Source: Marisediminitalea oceani (GTDB lineage Bacteria > Pseudomonadota > Gammaproteobacteria > Enterobacterales > Alteromonadaceae). Taken from it: DNA of 54,930 nt. Numbering within the stretch: position 1 is the stretch's first letter; each line of letters begins with the position of its first letter. The stretch is from positions 1-54,930 of the forward strand of contig NZ_RCUA01000057.1 of the NCBI RefSeq assembly GCF_003731635.1, given 5' to 3'. A model generated the notes under the pieces. That model was given only the letters and a program-made list of their open reading frames with translations, did no database searches and was not told the DNA's origin. The position numbers and the translations under genes were made by a program. Positions 1 through 8,870 of the stretch are shown here, piece by piece.

Positions 1-353
1 CCACATTCTTCGGCACATTTACGCAATGGCTTACTGTCCAGCATACAGCGAATATATTCTAACCAAAGCTCTTTGTACCTCAGTCGAGCTAGCGGTGTCG
101 CCGTTGTCGCTACAAAGGTTTTGCCGCAGTTCTTGCAGCGATAACGCTGCATCTTGTTTACCTTGCCGTGCCGATTGATCAGTGAGCTATGGCAGTGCGG
201 GCATTCAGGGTTTTCAACCATCCGCTCCTCAAGCTCTGTTATCAACTGTGAGACGCTATCAGTGCCTTTCAGCAGCTTCTCAACATAACGGGTTTGACTA
301 TCTGTTAAGTGTTCTAACTCGGCTATAAGCTTTGTAAATTGTGCTGGGATCAT
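1..353 (-). CDS. IS1595-family transposase, N-terminal part, truncated by window edge
   Basis: Translating the minus strand from ATG at 353 gives about 117 open codons to the edge, starting MIPAQFTKLIAELEHL. A zinc-ribbon follows at roughly residues 55-80, with CPHCHSS and then YRCKNCGKTF, and the family-typical stretch TPLARLRYKELWLEY and RKCAEECG. This layout of short helical N-terminus, CxxC-CxxC ribbon and TPLxRLRxKELW is that of IS1595-type transposases, which use a DDE-type ISXO2-like catalytic domain further downstream. That domain is not in the window, so activity cannot be judged. A GAGGG ribosome binding site lies 6 nt before the ATG. The gene sits behind a LexA-like operator, so SOS induction is the likely control. 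The family call is from motif recognition and is fairly secure; the subgroup is not. Confidence 0.8.
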   Translation of the reverse strand, partial: MIPAQFTKLIAELEHLTDSQTRYVEKLLKGTDSVSQLITELEERMVENPECPHCHSSLINRHGKVNKMQRYRCKNCGKTFVATTATPLARLRYKELWLEYIRCMLDSKPLRKCAEEC

Positions 354-369
354 GATCAACCCTCAATAA

Positions 370-385
370 CTGTATTCATATACAG
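370..385 (-). promoter_or_regulatory. LexA (SOS) box-like operator upstream of the transposase
   Basis: The sequence CTGTATTCATATACAG has the CTG-N10-CAG architecture of gammaproteobacterial LexA sites, and the AT-rich centre and outer TA pairs also fit the E. coli consensus. It lies 17 nt upstream of the transposase ATG at 353, just ahead of its ribosome binding site, where a bound repressor would block transcription. The response regulator at 502 points the other way and is 116 nt away, so the transposase is the likelier target. Confidence 0.7.
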
Positions 386-501
386 TATAGCAACAATTTA
401 GCAGAACATAGCCATACGTTTTATGCCTGTTCATTCGAAAGTTACCGGTATTTCGACTACCTTTTATTCAGACTTGAGACAAAATGATTGCTGGATAAAT
501 A

Positions 502-1665
502 GTGAAAGAATACGAGATAGTTATTGTTGATGATGACATCATCACCTTAGCGTTACTGGAGGAAGCGTTAAAGGAATTTAACGTCCTGGTTATGGCCTCA
601 CCGGTTGACGCGCTGGAGGCTGTCAGAGAAATGGAAATCCCACCATTACTCATCATACTCGACGTAACAATGCCGCAAATGAGTGGTTTTGAATTGTGTG
701 TCAAACTACGCGAGTTTGTTAGTGAAGAACAGTCAGATATTATCTTCCATACCGCTAGCAGTGAGATGGAAGAGCGCTTAAAAGGGTATGAAATAGGCGC
801 CAGTGACTTTCTGATAAAACCAATAGAAATTCAGGAGTTGCGTAAAAAAGCCAAAACCATCATCAAACGCGGCAAAAAACGCCGTGCAGAACAGGCCAGT
901 ACAGAGTCGAATTCGCAACTGATACAGGCGGTGATATCGGACCTCACGGAACAGGGAATTTTAATTCACTACTTCCGGGCTGCGTCGAAAACCAGCAGCA
1001 TTTCCTCGCTGCTAAATCTTATTGTGAAAACCGCTTCTAATTTCGGTATCAACAGTTCTGTTCAGGCAAAGTATGTTATGAATGATATTGAGTACCGTCA
1101 GGCAGTGTCAAATGAAGTCACTATTTCAGCGCTTGAACGAGAGTTACTCGACCGCCTTGAATACTCAGAGCGAATCATGACCAGAGGTAAACGGTTGTTC
1201 CTTAATTATCCACCTTTTACACAAATCATTAAGAATATGCCGGATGATCCCGCCCAGGCCGGGCGCTTCAGAGACCATTTGGCAATAATTCTGGAAGCCG
1301 CTGCAAGTCAGTATCGGGATATTGTAAAAACTGATGAAGTGAATTTAATGATACAGGAGCTTGAAGTCGTACAAAAAAGAGCAGACTTAGAGAATCAGAC
1401 GAAAAATCGTCAGGTCCTCGATACACTGACTGAGTTGGTTGATTCTGTCGAAAGTAAAATTTTTGAATACGGCTTGACCGAAGAGCAGGAAAGCGAGCTG
1501 TTGCAGTTGTTCCGTAAGAGCACCGATAAAGCCTACGATACGATTGATAATGCAATGACAACTGAGAATCTGCGTTTAATCATGCAGCGATTAAAAGCTT
1601 TGCGTGAACTGAGTCAGTCCCAGGACGAAGAGGCAGAGAGTATTGTGGACGTGGAGTTGTTTTAA
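502..1665 (+). CDS. Orphan response regulator with uncharacterised C-terminal domain
   Basis: This 387-residue protein starts with a CheY-like receiver domain (residues about 1-120). The acidic pocket D10-D12, phospho-acceptor D54 in IILDVTMP, T84 and K106 in LIKP are all present, so it should be phosphorylated by a histidine kinase. Residues about 140-300 form a mixed alpha/beta region that could be a degenerate GAF-like sensor fold. The last 100 residues are helical and coiled-coil-like. There is no recognisable DNA-binding, GGDEF, EAL or HD-GYP output, so the effector is unknown. The start is GTG at 502 with a weak GGA 7 nt upstream; no better in-frame start precedes the intact receiver. 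No kinase adjoins it; prsK downstream has its own partner. The gene stands close behind the IS1595-type element, which may have replaced its native promoter. Confidence 0.8.
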   Translation: MKEYEIVIVDDDIITLALLEEALKEFNVLVMASPVDALEAVREMEIPPLLIILDVTMPQMSGFELCVKLREFVSEEQSDIIFHTASSEMEERLKGYEIGASDFLIKPIEIQELRKKAKTIIKRGKKRRAEQASTESNSQLIQAVISDLTEQGILIHYFRAASKTSSISSLLNLIVKTASNFGINSSVQAKYVMNDIEYRQAVSNEVTISALERELLDRLEYSERIMTRGKRLFLNYPPFTQIIKNMPDDPAQAGRFRDHLAIILEAAASQYRDIVKTDEVNLMIQELEVVQKRADLENQTKNRQVLDTLTELVDSVESKIFEYGLTEEQESELLQLFRKSTDKAYDTIDNAMTTENLRLIMQRLKALRELSQSQDEEAESIVDVELF

Positions 1666-1867
1666 GTCAGCTTCTGTTTGCGATTAAACTCATAAACTGC
1701 TTTTGCTTTGGCCAGATATAGTTTTAGGAGCGTTAGCCAGCAGTCAGGCGGCACGGCAGGTCAATGACATTTTCGTGACAAAAGGGTAAGCTTAGCAAAA
1801 CTCATTGGACCTGTTTGATTGCCCGTTGCCGTGGCTGACAGGCCATTTGCTAAAGAGAACCGATAAC

Positions 1868-2992
1868 ATGAATGCAAAAGTCGTATTAAGTGGTGTGGGT
1901 CTGTGGACGCCGCCCTATAAAATTACTAATCAGGAATTGGTTGAAAGCTATAACGCTTGGGCTGAGGCCTACAATCAGAAACATCAGGCGCAAATTGAAG
2001 CTGGCGAACTGACTGCCAAACCGTTTTCCAGTGCCGAATTTATTGAAAAGGCTTCCGGTATTAAAAGCCGCTATATCTATCGTAAGGAAGGCGCGCTGGA
2101 TATTGAACGGATGCGCCCGAAGATCCCGGAACGCGGCGAAGGCGAGTTGTCGAATCAGGCGGAGATTGCCATTGAGGCGGCTAAACTGGCCATGGCCGAT
2201 GCCAACAAAACTGCTGCCGAGATTGATGCCGTCATTGTTTCCTGTGCATACACACAACGTTCTTACCCGGCGATTGCCATCGAAGTGCAAAACGAACTGG
2301 GTATTGATGGTTTTGGTTTTGATATGCTGGTGGCCTGTTCAGCGGCTACCTTTGGCATGCACCGGGCCTGGGAAATGATCGCATCGGGCAATGCCAAATG
2401 TGTATTGGTGATTAACCCGGAGCTGGTTTCACCTCAGGTTAACTATACCGATCGCGACAGTCATTTTATTTTTGGAGATGTAGCAACGGCAACCATTCTG
2501 GAAACTGCCGAAACGGTTAACACTGATACTGCTTTTGATATCCTCAGTACCAAAGCAAAAACCATGTACTCCAATAATATCCGCTCGAATTTTGGCTATA
2601 TGAGCCGGGCCAATGATGCGGATCCCTTTGGTCCGGATAAGCTATTTCATCAGGCTGGCCGCCGGGTATTTAAAGAAGTCTGCCCCATGGCGGCTGAACA
2701 CATTGCCAGCCATCTTGGCCAACATGAGCTAACGCCAAACAAAGTTAATCGCTGGTGGTTACACCAGGCCAACATCAATATGAATACGCTGATTTGCAAA
2801 AAGCTGCTGGGCCGGGATGCCAACAGTGAGGAAGCCCCAATTGTTCTGGATGAGTATGCCAACACCGCTTCGGCGGGCTCGATTATCGCTTTCGCCCTGC
2901 ATCATCAGGATCTTGCCAGTCAGGACGTGGGCGTTATTTGTTCCTTCGGCGCCGGTTATTCCATTGGTAGTCTGGTTGTCCGCAAAAGGTAG
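1868..2992 (+). CDS. Beta-ketoacyl-ACP synthase III (FabH-like, FabH2 type)
   Basis: Predicted 374-residue thiolase-fold condensing enzyme that would join an acyl-CoA or acyl-ACP starter to malonyl-ACP. The Cys-His-Asn triad is complete: C157 in LVACSAATFG, H299 in WWLHQANIN and N332 in YANTASAGS, with the FGAGYSIGS glycine-rich end. It is about 55 residues longer than classical FabH (around 317), with an insert after the first strand (residues about 20-70). That matches the FabH2-like group of Shewanella and Alteromonas rather than housekeeping FabH. The ATG at 1868 is chosen because the protein then begins MNAKVVLSGVGLWTP, as relatives do; the frame stays open to a TTG at 1805. It appears to be a single-gene unit with its own terminator at 3036. 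The starter substrate is not predictable from sequence. Confidence 0.88.
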   Translation: MNAKVVLSGVGLWTPPYKITNQELVESYNAWAEAYNQKHQAQIEAGELTAKPFSSAEFIEKASGIKSRYIYRKEGALDIERMRPKIPERGEGELSNQAEIAIEAAKLAMADANKTAAEIDAVIVSCAYTQRSYPAIAIEVQNELGIDGFGFDMLVACSAATFGMHRAWEMIASGNAKCVLVINPELVSPQVNYTDRDSHFIFGDVATATILETAETVNTDTAFDILSTKAKTMYSNNIRSNFGYMSRANDADPFGPDKLFHQAGRRVFKEVCPMAAEHIASHLGQHELTPNKVNRWWLHQANINMNTLICKKLLGRDANSEEAPIVLDEYANTASAGSIIAFALHHQDLASQDVGVICSFGAGYSIGSLVVRKR

Positions 2993-3035
2993 CTGGAAGC
3001 TACAGGCAGATTGTGATAGAAAATAACCAATAAAT

Positions 3036-3062
3036 AGAGGGGGTTAAACTTCCCCCTCTTTG
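3036..3062 (+). terminator. Rho-independent terminator after the FabH-like gene
   Basis: An 8-bp perfect stem AGAGGGGG / CCCCCTCT with an 8-nt loop (TTAAACTT) is followed by a short T stretch. It lies 44 nt after the FabH-like stop and separates that gene from prsK. A TTG start for prsK at 3060 would overlap it, which supports the downstream ATG at 3123. Confidence 0.85.
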
Positions 3063-3122
3063 GCAGTATCAATAAATACTGCGGCCCACCACAACTGCCC
3101 CGGGGCAACAGTAGGACAACAA

Positions 3123-5147
3123 ATGATTGCAGATATTGGCTACGGCCTGAATAGTTTTGGTTACCTGGTATTGTTGTTACTGCTGTTTACGGTGCGTAAA
3201 CCGGGGCTGGCGAAATACATGCTTAGCCTCGCCACACTGGTTACGCTGGTTTGGTCTCTGAGCTTTGTGTCGCTGTTAAGCGGTCCGTTAAGTGTCCTTC
3301 ATCTGCTCCAGGCTGATACGATTAAGCAGGGCATCTGGCTGCTGTTTATTGCCAGCTGTCTGAAAAATGATTTTGCTAATATCTGGCAGGTGCTGCGCCA
3401 GCCGGCCACCTTATTTGCGTTGTTGGTTCCGGCCATAGCACTGTTAAGCCCTTGGTTTATACAGGTGGACATTACCTGGCATTTCCTGATGCAAACCCTG
3501 ATAGCACTGGAAGTGCTTATTCTGCTCGAAGTGCTTTACCGTCAGGTTGGGCAGGATCAATGGGCGTATAAGCCACTGGCGTTGTATTTAGGCGCGACCA
3601 ATCTGTTTGAGTTTGTTTTTTATGCTAACTCCACCATGATCGCCAGTGTGGAGCCTGGATTTATTGCCGCCCGAGGGTATATCTACCTGTTAATGTTACC
3701 GTTTCTGGTAATTGCGACACGGCGGATAAAGCACTGGGGCGTGAATATTTTTATCTCCCGGGATGTAGTACTGCATAGTTCATTGCTGCTGGTAGCCGGG
3801 GTGTATCTCTTTATCATGGCAGCCATGGGCTACATTATCAGCTACCTGGGCTGGAGCTGGGGTTACACAGTGCAAATTATACTGATTGCGCTGTCGCTGG
3901 TTATGCTCGCTACGCTGTTTTTATCCAATACATTTCGTACCCGCATTAAAGTATTTATCACCAAGCATTTCTTTGCGAATCAGTTTGATTATCGTGAAGA
4001 GTGGGTAAAACTGACTAATGTACTGTCGCAAAACGATCAGTCGTTACCCAGTGTGTACCAGGTGGCACTGGAAGGCGTGATGGGGGCGATCAACTACGAC
4101 AGTGGCGCACTCGTCAAAAAGCAGGGGCCAGGCTTTCATGTAGTGAGCAGCCATCACTTTATGCCGTTATCCGAGGTGGAGTGGACGCTTAAGCCCTTAT
4201 GGGATTATTGTGAAAAAACCGGCTGGCTAATCGACCTCGATGAGTATCGCACCAAGCCTTATGTTTATGAGGGGCTGAACCTGTCTAATGAAACGGTCGA
4301 AACGACCCGATTGCAACTGGTTATTCCGTTTATTCGCGAAGGCAATATGTGGGGGCTGGCCTTGCTGTGCGCCGTGGATCGGCCAAAAGTGTCGCTCAAC
4401 TGGGAAGTGCGTGACTACCTAAATGCCGTAACTAACCAAATTGCTAATGTTATTTATCTTCATGAAGCGGCACAATCACTGGCAGAGAATGCACAATTCG
4501 CGGCCTTTAATCGTATGGCAGCCTTTGTTTTGCACGATCTCAAGAATGTACTGGCACAGATAGACTTAATCCTGTGTAATGCAGAGCAGCACAAAGGTAA
4601 CCCTGAATTTATTGAAGATACCTTCGAAACCCTGCATCATACCAAAGCACGGATGGACAGGATGCTGCGCCAGCTTACAGAGAAACAGGTAGAAGAACGG
4701 GGCGCCGACGCCACGCATACCTTGTCACTGTTAATTAAGCAGGTGATTGATAAGCGATGTCAGTCTTTATTACCGCTGCCGCAGGTAGTGATTAGAGAAG
4801 AAACCGACGTTGTGGTAGATCAGGATAAGTTTGCCAATGTGATGTATCATCTTATTAGCAATGCTCAGCAGGCCTGTGCCGATGACGGTGAAATTGAAGT
4901 CATGCTGGTACTGGACGCCGAGCGGCAACACCAACTCGTGTTTATTGAGGATAATGGCACGGGGATGGATGAAGAATTTTTAAAGCATCGCCTGTTCAAG
5001 CCCTTCGATACCACTAAAGGTAACGCGGGAATGGGCATCGGCGCATATGATGCAAAAACCTATATGGAATCGATAGGCGGATATTTACAGGTACAAAGCC
5101 AGCCAAACATTGGCACTTGCTTTACCCTGGGCTTTCCCATTCAGTAA
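3123..5147 (+). CDS. prsK: PEP-CTERM system sensor histidine kinase PrsK
   Basis: A 674-residue membrane histidine kinase. Eight or nine hydrophobic segments fill residues about 5-280. A GAF-like region follows (about 310-450), then the kinase core with H471 in FVLHDLKNVLAQ, the N box around NVMYHLISNAQQA and the G1 box EDNGTGMDEEF. The many-pass membrane part, central GAF and HDLKN histidine motif are the PrsK pattern, and prsR follows 38 nt downstream as in exosortase/PEP-CTERM genomes. In that system PrsK-PrsR is proposed to control exopolysaccharide and PEP-CTERM protein genes through sigma-54. The ATG at 3123 has AGGA about 7 nt upstream. No exosortase or EPS gene is in the window, so the regulon lies elsewhere. 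Confidence 0.9.
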   Translation: MIADIGYGLNSFGYLVLLLLLFTVRKPGLAKYMLSLATLVTLVWSLSFVSLLSGPLSVLHLLQADTIKQGIWLLFIASCLKNDFANIWQVLRQPATLFALLVPAIALLSPWFIQVDITWHFLMQTLIALEVLILLEVLYRQVGQDQWAYKPLALYLGATNLFEFVFYANSTMIASVEPGFIAARGYIYLLMLPFLVIATRRIKHWGVNIFISRDVVLHSSLLLVAGVYLFIMAAMGYIISYLGWSWGYTVQIILIALSLVMLATLFLSNTFRTRIKVFITKHFFANQFDYREEWVKLTNVLSQNDQSLPSVYQVALEGVMGAINYDSGALVKKQGPGFHVVSSHHFMPLSEVEWTLKPLWDYCEKTGWLIDLDEYRTKPYVYEGLNLSNETVETTRLQLVIPFIREGNMWGLALLCAVDRPKVSLNWEVRDYLNAVTNQIANVIYLHEAAQSLAENAQFAAFNRMAAFVLHDLKNVLAQIDLILCNAEQHKGNPEFIEDTFETLHHTKARMDRMLRQLTEKQVEERGADATHTLSLLIKQVIDKRCQSLLPLPQVVIREETDVVVDQDKFANVMYHLISNAQQACADDGEIEVMLVLDAERQHQLVFIEDNGTGMDEEFLKHRLFKPFDTTKGNAGMGIGAYDAKTYMESIGGYLQVQSQPNIGTCFTLGFPIQ

Positions 5148-5185
5148 AACGTCAATATCGAGCAGAATAAAAACGGAAACAGTGT

Positions 5186-6547
5186 ATGAGTGACACCATC
5201 CTGGTAGTTGATGACGATTTAGGTATTCAAAAGCAGTTAAAATGGAGTTTAACCGACTTTAATGTGGTTTTCGCCGATGATCGTTCCTCTGCAATTGCGC
5301 AGTTACGTCGGTTTGAACCCAAAGTGGTGACTCTCGATTTAGGCTTACCGCCTGATCCGGCCAACGCCTCAGAAGGCCTGAAAACCCTGGAAGAAATTCT
5401 GGCTCTGGCGCCCAATACCAAGGTCATTGTGGTAACCGGCAATAACGATAAAGAAAACGCGTTGAAAGCCATCGACTTTGGCGCCTATGACTTTTATCAG
5501 AAACCCATCGATTCCGACACGATAAAGCTGCTCATCAATCGCGCCCTGAACCTGGCCAAGCTGGAAGATGAAAACCGGATCCTGGCTAAAACAAGACCGG
5601 CCATGGGGCGGATTATCGGCAACAGTGACGCTATCCAGACCGTAATGCGCAAAGCGGAAAAAATTGCCGGTACCGATATCAGCACCTTATTACTGGGCGA
5701 AAGTGGCACCGGTAAAGAAGTCTTTGCCCGCACCATTCACGAGCACAGCCCCCGCAAAGACCAGCCTTTTGTGGCCATCAACTGTGCCTCAATCCCGGAA
5801 AACCTGCTTGAGAGTGAGTTATTCGGTTACGAAAAAGGGGCCTTCACCGGCGCGAATAAAACCACCGTAGGTAAAATCGAAACGGCACAAGGGGGCACAC
5901 TGTTTCTCGATGAAATTGGTGATATGCCCATTGGTTTACAGGCTAAGATGTTGCGTTTCCTGCAGGAACGGGTGATTGAGCGGGTTGGCGGCAGAAATGA
6001 AATTCCGGTGGATATTCGGGTGATTTGTGCTACCCACAGAGATATTCAGACCATGGTGGGGGAAGAAACCTTCCGTGAGGATTTATTCTATCGTATCGGC
6101 GAAATCCCGATTAATATTCCGCCGCTGCGGGAACGTGAGCAGGATATTGTATTACTGGCGCGCACTTTTCTGAATCAATACCGCGAAGAATTTAATGCCA
6201 AAGCCAAGAGCTTCAGTGACGGCGCGATAAGAGCCATGCTGGCCCATCGCTGGCCGGGCAACATTCGCGAACTGCAGAACAAACTCAAATCTGCTGTCAT
6301 CATGGCAGAAGGCACGGTTATTCAGGCCGACGATCTGGGTCTGCTCGAGCCTTCGGAAGATTTTGCAAGTGAAATCCTTAACCTGCGCGAAGTGCGTGAA
6401 CAGGCTGAAAGTAAAGCGATCCGTAAGGCTTATCAGCGAGCCGACAAGAACATGTCTAAAACGGCGGAGTTACTGGGTGTTACCAGACCAACGCTATATT
6501 CATTAATCGATAAGTACCACCTGGAAGATTTGAAAACCGGTGTGTAA
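5186..6547 (+). CDS. prsR: PEP-CTERM-box response regulator PrsR (sigma-54 activator)
   Basis: A 453-residue NtrC-type activator. The receiver (1-125) carries DD at 9-10, phospho-acceptor D51 in TLDLGLP and K107 in YQKP. The AAA+ domain has Walker A GESGTGKE at 171-178, the sigma-54 contact loop GAFTGA at 218-223 and Walker B LFLDEIGD at 239-246. A Fis-type helix-turn-helix closes the protein (MSKTAELLGVTRPTLYSLI). All elements needed to activate sigma-54 holoenzyme are intact. It is the cognate partner of the kinase directly upstream and probably shares its transcript. Targets in known systems are promoters of PEP-CTERM surface proteins and polysaccharide genes; I did not find a convincing -24/-12 element next to other genes here. 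Confidence 0.92.
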   Translation: MSDTILVVDDDLGIQKQLKWSLTDFNVVFADDRSSAIAQLRRFEPKVVTLDLGLPPDPANASEGLKTLEEILALAPNTKVIVVTGNNDKENALKAIDFGAYDFYQKPIDSDTIKLLINRALNLAKLEDENRILAKTRPAMGRIIGNSDAIQTVMRKAEKIAGTDISTLLLGESGTGKEVFARTIHEHSPRKDQPFVAINCASIPENLLESELFGYEKGAFTGANKTTVGKIETAQGGTLFLDEIGDMPIGLQAKMLRFLQERVIERVGGRNEIPVDIRVICATHRDIQTMVGEETFREDLFYRIGEIPINIPPLREREQDIVLLARTFLNQYREEFNAKAKSFSDGAIRAMLAHRWPGNIRELQNKLKSAVIMAEGTVIQADDLGLLEPSEDFASEILNLREVREQAESKAIRKAYQRADKNMSKTAELLGVTRPTLYSLIDKYHLEDLKTGV

Positions 6548-6579
6548 TACCTGTAGCGGCGGTTGATTTGCGGCGCTGA

Positions 6580-8721
6580 TTAACTGCTTTGTTCAGCCCA
6601 GCTAATGGCTGATAAATGGTTAAGAGAGGTTTGTACCCGGGTCGGCGGTAAATCAAATTTTTCTTCCAACCGGGATGTCGGCCGGTCAGCGGCCTCTGAT
6701 TTCTCGCCGGTTAAACCTATCCAGCAGTCTTTTCCGGACCGCTTTGCCGCATACAGGCATTCATCCAGTAAACCAAAGTAACTGTCCCAGTCGAGGCGTG
6801 CAGGTTCGCTGGGGTATAGTGGCAGAACACAAAAACCAATGGAACAGGTAATGTGAAGGCTATGCTGTTGGCTAACATGAAAGTCGTGATCGTGGATCCC
6901 CTGGTGTAGTCTGTCTGCGAGGGCTACGGCTTCAAGTCGATTGGTATTGCGGCACACGGCCAGAAATTCTTCACCTCCCCAGCGGATAAGCATGTCTGAT
7001 GGCCTGAATACTGAGCGCATCACTTTCGCCAAATCGGTTAAAATACGGTCGCCCGCCATATGACCGTAGGTGTCATTAATGTGTTTAAAATTATCAATGT
7101 CGAGCAGAAAACAAAGCATGTCTGAGGGGCTGTTGGTCAGTGTGCACTCACGGGATAACAGATACGCCTGCTGGGCGCGATTGATTTCCTGTGGTAACTG
7201 GTTATTCAGGTACTGACGGTTGTACAAACCGGTGAGCGGATCCATCAGGCTGGCCCGCTCCAGCGCAATGTAGGCATTTTCCAGCTCGGCATTTTTAGAT
7301 TCCAGTTCCTGGGTGCGCCTGCGCACTTCACGCTTTAAAAAGCGCGAACGCTGACTGTGGTTAAACCGGCTCCAGATTAAGAACACCAGTAAGGTGACAG
7401 CAAACAGCGACGCATAGAGCATCCGTACTTCCAGTTCCTGCTGTTCTGCTTTGGCCAGCTGAATGGCCTGATTTTTATTCAGTAGCTCCAGCGATTGAGC
7501 CTGACGCTCAACATCCAGCTGTGATTGGAGGTACAACAGTGCCAGCGAGCGGCGTTGCTCAAGACTTTGCTTCTCGAGCTGTTGCTGGCGCTTAAGAGCA
7601 TTAAGTGCTGCGGCATAATTTTCGCTTTGTTCATGCATTTGCATTTTTACCGTTTCAAACCGTGCCTGAGTAAGTAACTCACCTCTCTCTATAGCTTGTT
7701 GCAAACCCTGGTCGATGTGGTTAGTGAGAGCCTGTTGGTCTTTGCCAAGATAGGCCTGTGCCAGGTTTAAGTGCAGCTCGGTAAGCAGGGTAGTGCAGTT
7801 ATATTCAGTCGCTTGTTGAAGTTTTGACTCAAGCAGTTGAATGCCGGCTTCCGGCTGATTCTGGCTGAGCAGAATATTACCCAGACTGGAGTCTATTTTG
7901 GCCACATCGCATTGTGCTTCTAACTGGTTAAACTGTTCTTTGCTCTGTTCCAGATGGCGCCGGGCATTATCAAAATGCCCCATCTGGATATTTACCTGGC
8001 CAAGGTGATAATCGAGCTCTGCTTGCAGGGTTTTTATTTGCAGGGTATCAATCAGTACAGCGGCATCCTGCAGGTACAGCATGGCTTCATCGTTTTTATC
8101 GATTTCACTGTATACCCGGGCGATTTGCATCAGAGTAGACGCTGTAGCCTGGTTGTTGTTTTCCTGCCGGAGTAACGGTAATGCTCGCTCTAACTGACTT
8201 AAAGCACTCTCAAACTGGCCTAACTGCCGCAGGGAAATACCGACTTCCAGCTGTTGCAAGGCAATGCCGTCGTAGCGGCCCTGCTGATGATAGATGTCTT
8301 TGGCGAGGTTAAAGTAACCCAGAGCAGACTGATAGAGCCCCATCACCCGATAGGTTCTGCCAATATCTGTATACAAATCGGCCATACCAAGGGGCTCTCT
8401 GGCGCCTTTAAAAAAGTCCAGGGCACGCTGAAACTGCCGCAATGCCAGCGGGTAATTATTCTTAATCAGTGAGATGTGCCCTAAGGCGTGCGCGCCCGTA
8501 GCAGAGGCTCGTTGATTTTGTTCTGACTCGGACAGTGCTAATTGTTCGCGGATTTGGCGTTCGGCTTCCTGGGTATCGCCCTGATTTACCAGTTTCTCTA
8601 CATTGAAGCCGCTGGCATAAAACGCGTGTCCATCCATTGAAACGTGGCGCACAGAGTGCGCGAATCCGGGTACAGAGCAGCACAGCAAAGACAGCAACAG
8701 GCCTACACGGTTTAACATCAT
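6580..8721 (-). CDS. Periplasmic TPR sensor diguanylate cyclase (GGDEF)
   Basis: A 713-residue membrane protein predicted to make c-di-GMP from two GTP. An N-terminal signal/anchor (residues 1-22, ending GFAHS) is followed by about 400 residues of tetratricopeptide-like repeats in the periplasm. A transmembrane helix lies at 434-451, then a coiled-coil linker at about 460-490 and a GGDEF domain at about 490-670. The active-site signature is GGEEF at 582-586, an active variant. The inhibitory site RxxD is present as RPSD at 573-576, exactly five residues before GGEEF, so product feedback is expected. It is convergent with prsR and follows the riboswitch-led parA/RHH pair on the same strand after a 149-nt gap. 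Read-through from that unit is possible because the only hairpin between them is imperfect. Confidence 0.92.
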   Translation of the reverse strand: MMLNRVGLLLSLLCCSVPGFAHSVRHVSMDGHAFYASGFNVEKLVNQGDTQEAERQIREQLALSESEQNQRASATGAHALGHISLIKNNYPLALRQFQRALDFFKGAREPLGMADLYTDIGRTYRVMGLYQSALGYFNLAKDIYHQQGRYDGIALQQLEVGISLRQLGQFESALSQLERALPLLRQENNNQATASTLMQIARVYSEIDKNDEAMLYLQDAAVLIDTLQIKTLQAELDYHLGQVNIQMGHFDNARRHLEQSKEQFNQLEAQCDVAKIDSSLGNILLSQNQPEAGIQLLESKLQQATEYNCTTLLTELHLNLAQAYLGKDQQALTNHIDQGLQQAIERGELLTQARFETVKMQMHEQSENYAAALNALKRQQQLEKQSLEQRRSLALLYLQSQLDVERQAQSLELLNKNQAIQLAKAEQQELEVRMLYASLFAVTLLVFLIWSRFNHSQRSRFLKREVRRRTQELESKNAELENAYIALERASLMDPLTGLYNRQYLNNQLPQEINRAQQAYLLSRECTLTNSPSDMLCFLLDIDNFKHINDTYGHMAGDRILTDLAKVMRSVFRPSDMLIRWGGEEFLAVCRNTNRLEAVALADRLHQGIHDHDFHVSQQHSLHITCSIGFCVLPLYPSEPARLDWDSYFGLLDECLYAAKRSGKDCWIGLTGEKSEAADRPTSRLEEKFDLPPTRVQTSLNHLSAISWAEQSS

Positions 8722-8870
8722 TACTTTCTACACCGCCCTGTGACGTAAGACGCGTGACTCCATTACTGCGCTGTCATGTCGTATTGATACTAAAGTTTAC
8801 TCTTTTATTATGGTGTTATTTTGAGGTTCGTTTAAAAAATAATCAATAGCGCGAGCCAGTTTTCTGCCGC

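Larger units (their letters stand above)
1..400 (-). mobile_element. Partial IS1595-family insertion sequence (runs off left edge)
   Basis: The left edge of the window lies inside an insertion sequence read on the minus strand. The transposase N-terminus and its promoter region are present; the catalytic part and the far terminal repeat are outside the window. The boundary near 400 is only nominal. The true upstream end must lie between the LexA-like box at 370-385 and the response regulator at 502, but with only one end visible no terminal inverted repeat can be proved. Confidence 0.6.

Noticed and set aside
1780..1866. A sigma-54 promoter for the FabH-like gene as a PrsR target
   Set aside because: TTGG...TTGC and GG...TTTGC pairs exist but the GG-to-GC spacing is wrong for a -24/-12 element.
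8722..8870. A strong terminator between the RHH gene and the diguanylate cyclase gene
   Set aside because: Only an imperfect AGCG...CGCT stem precedes the T-rich stretch; it is too weak to call as a terminator.
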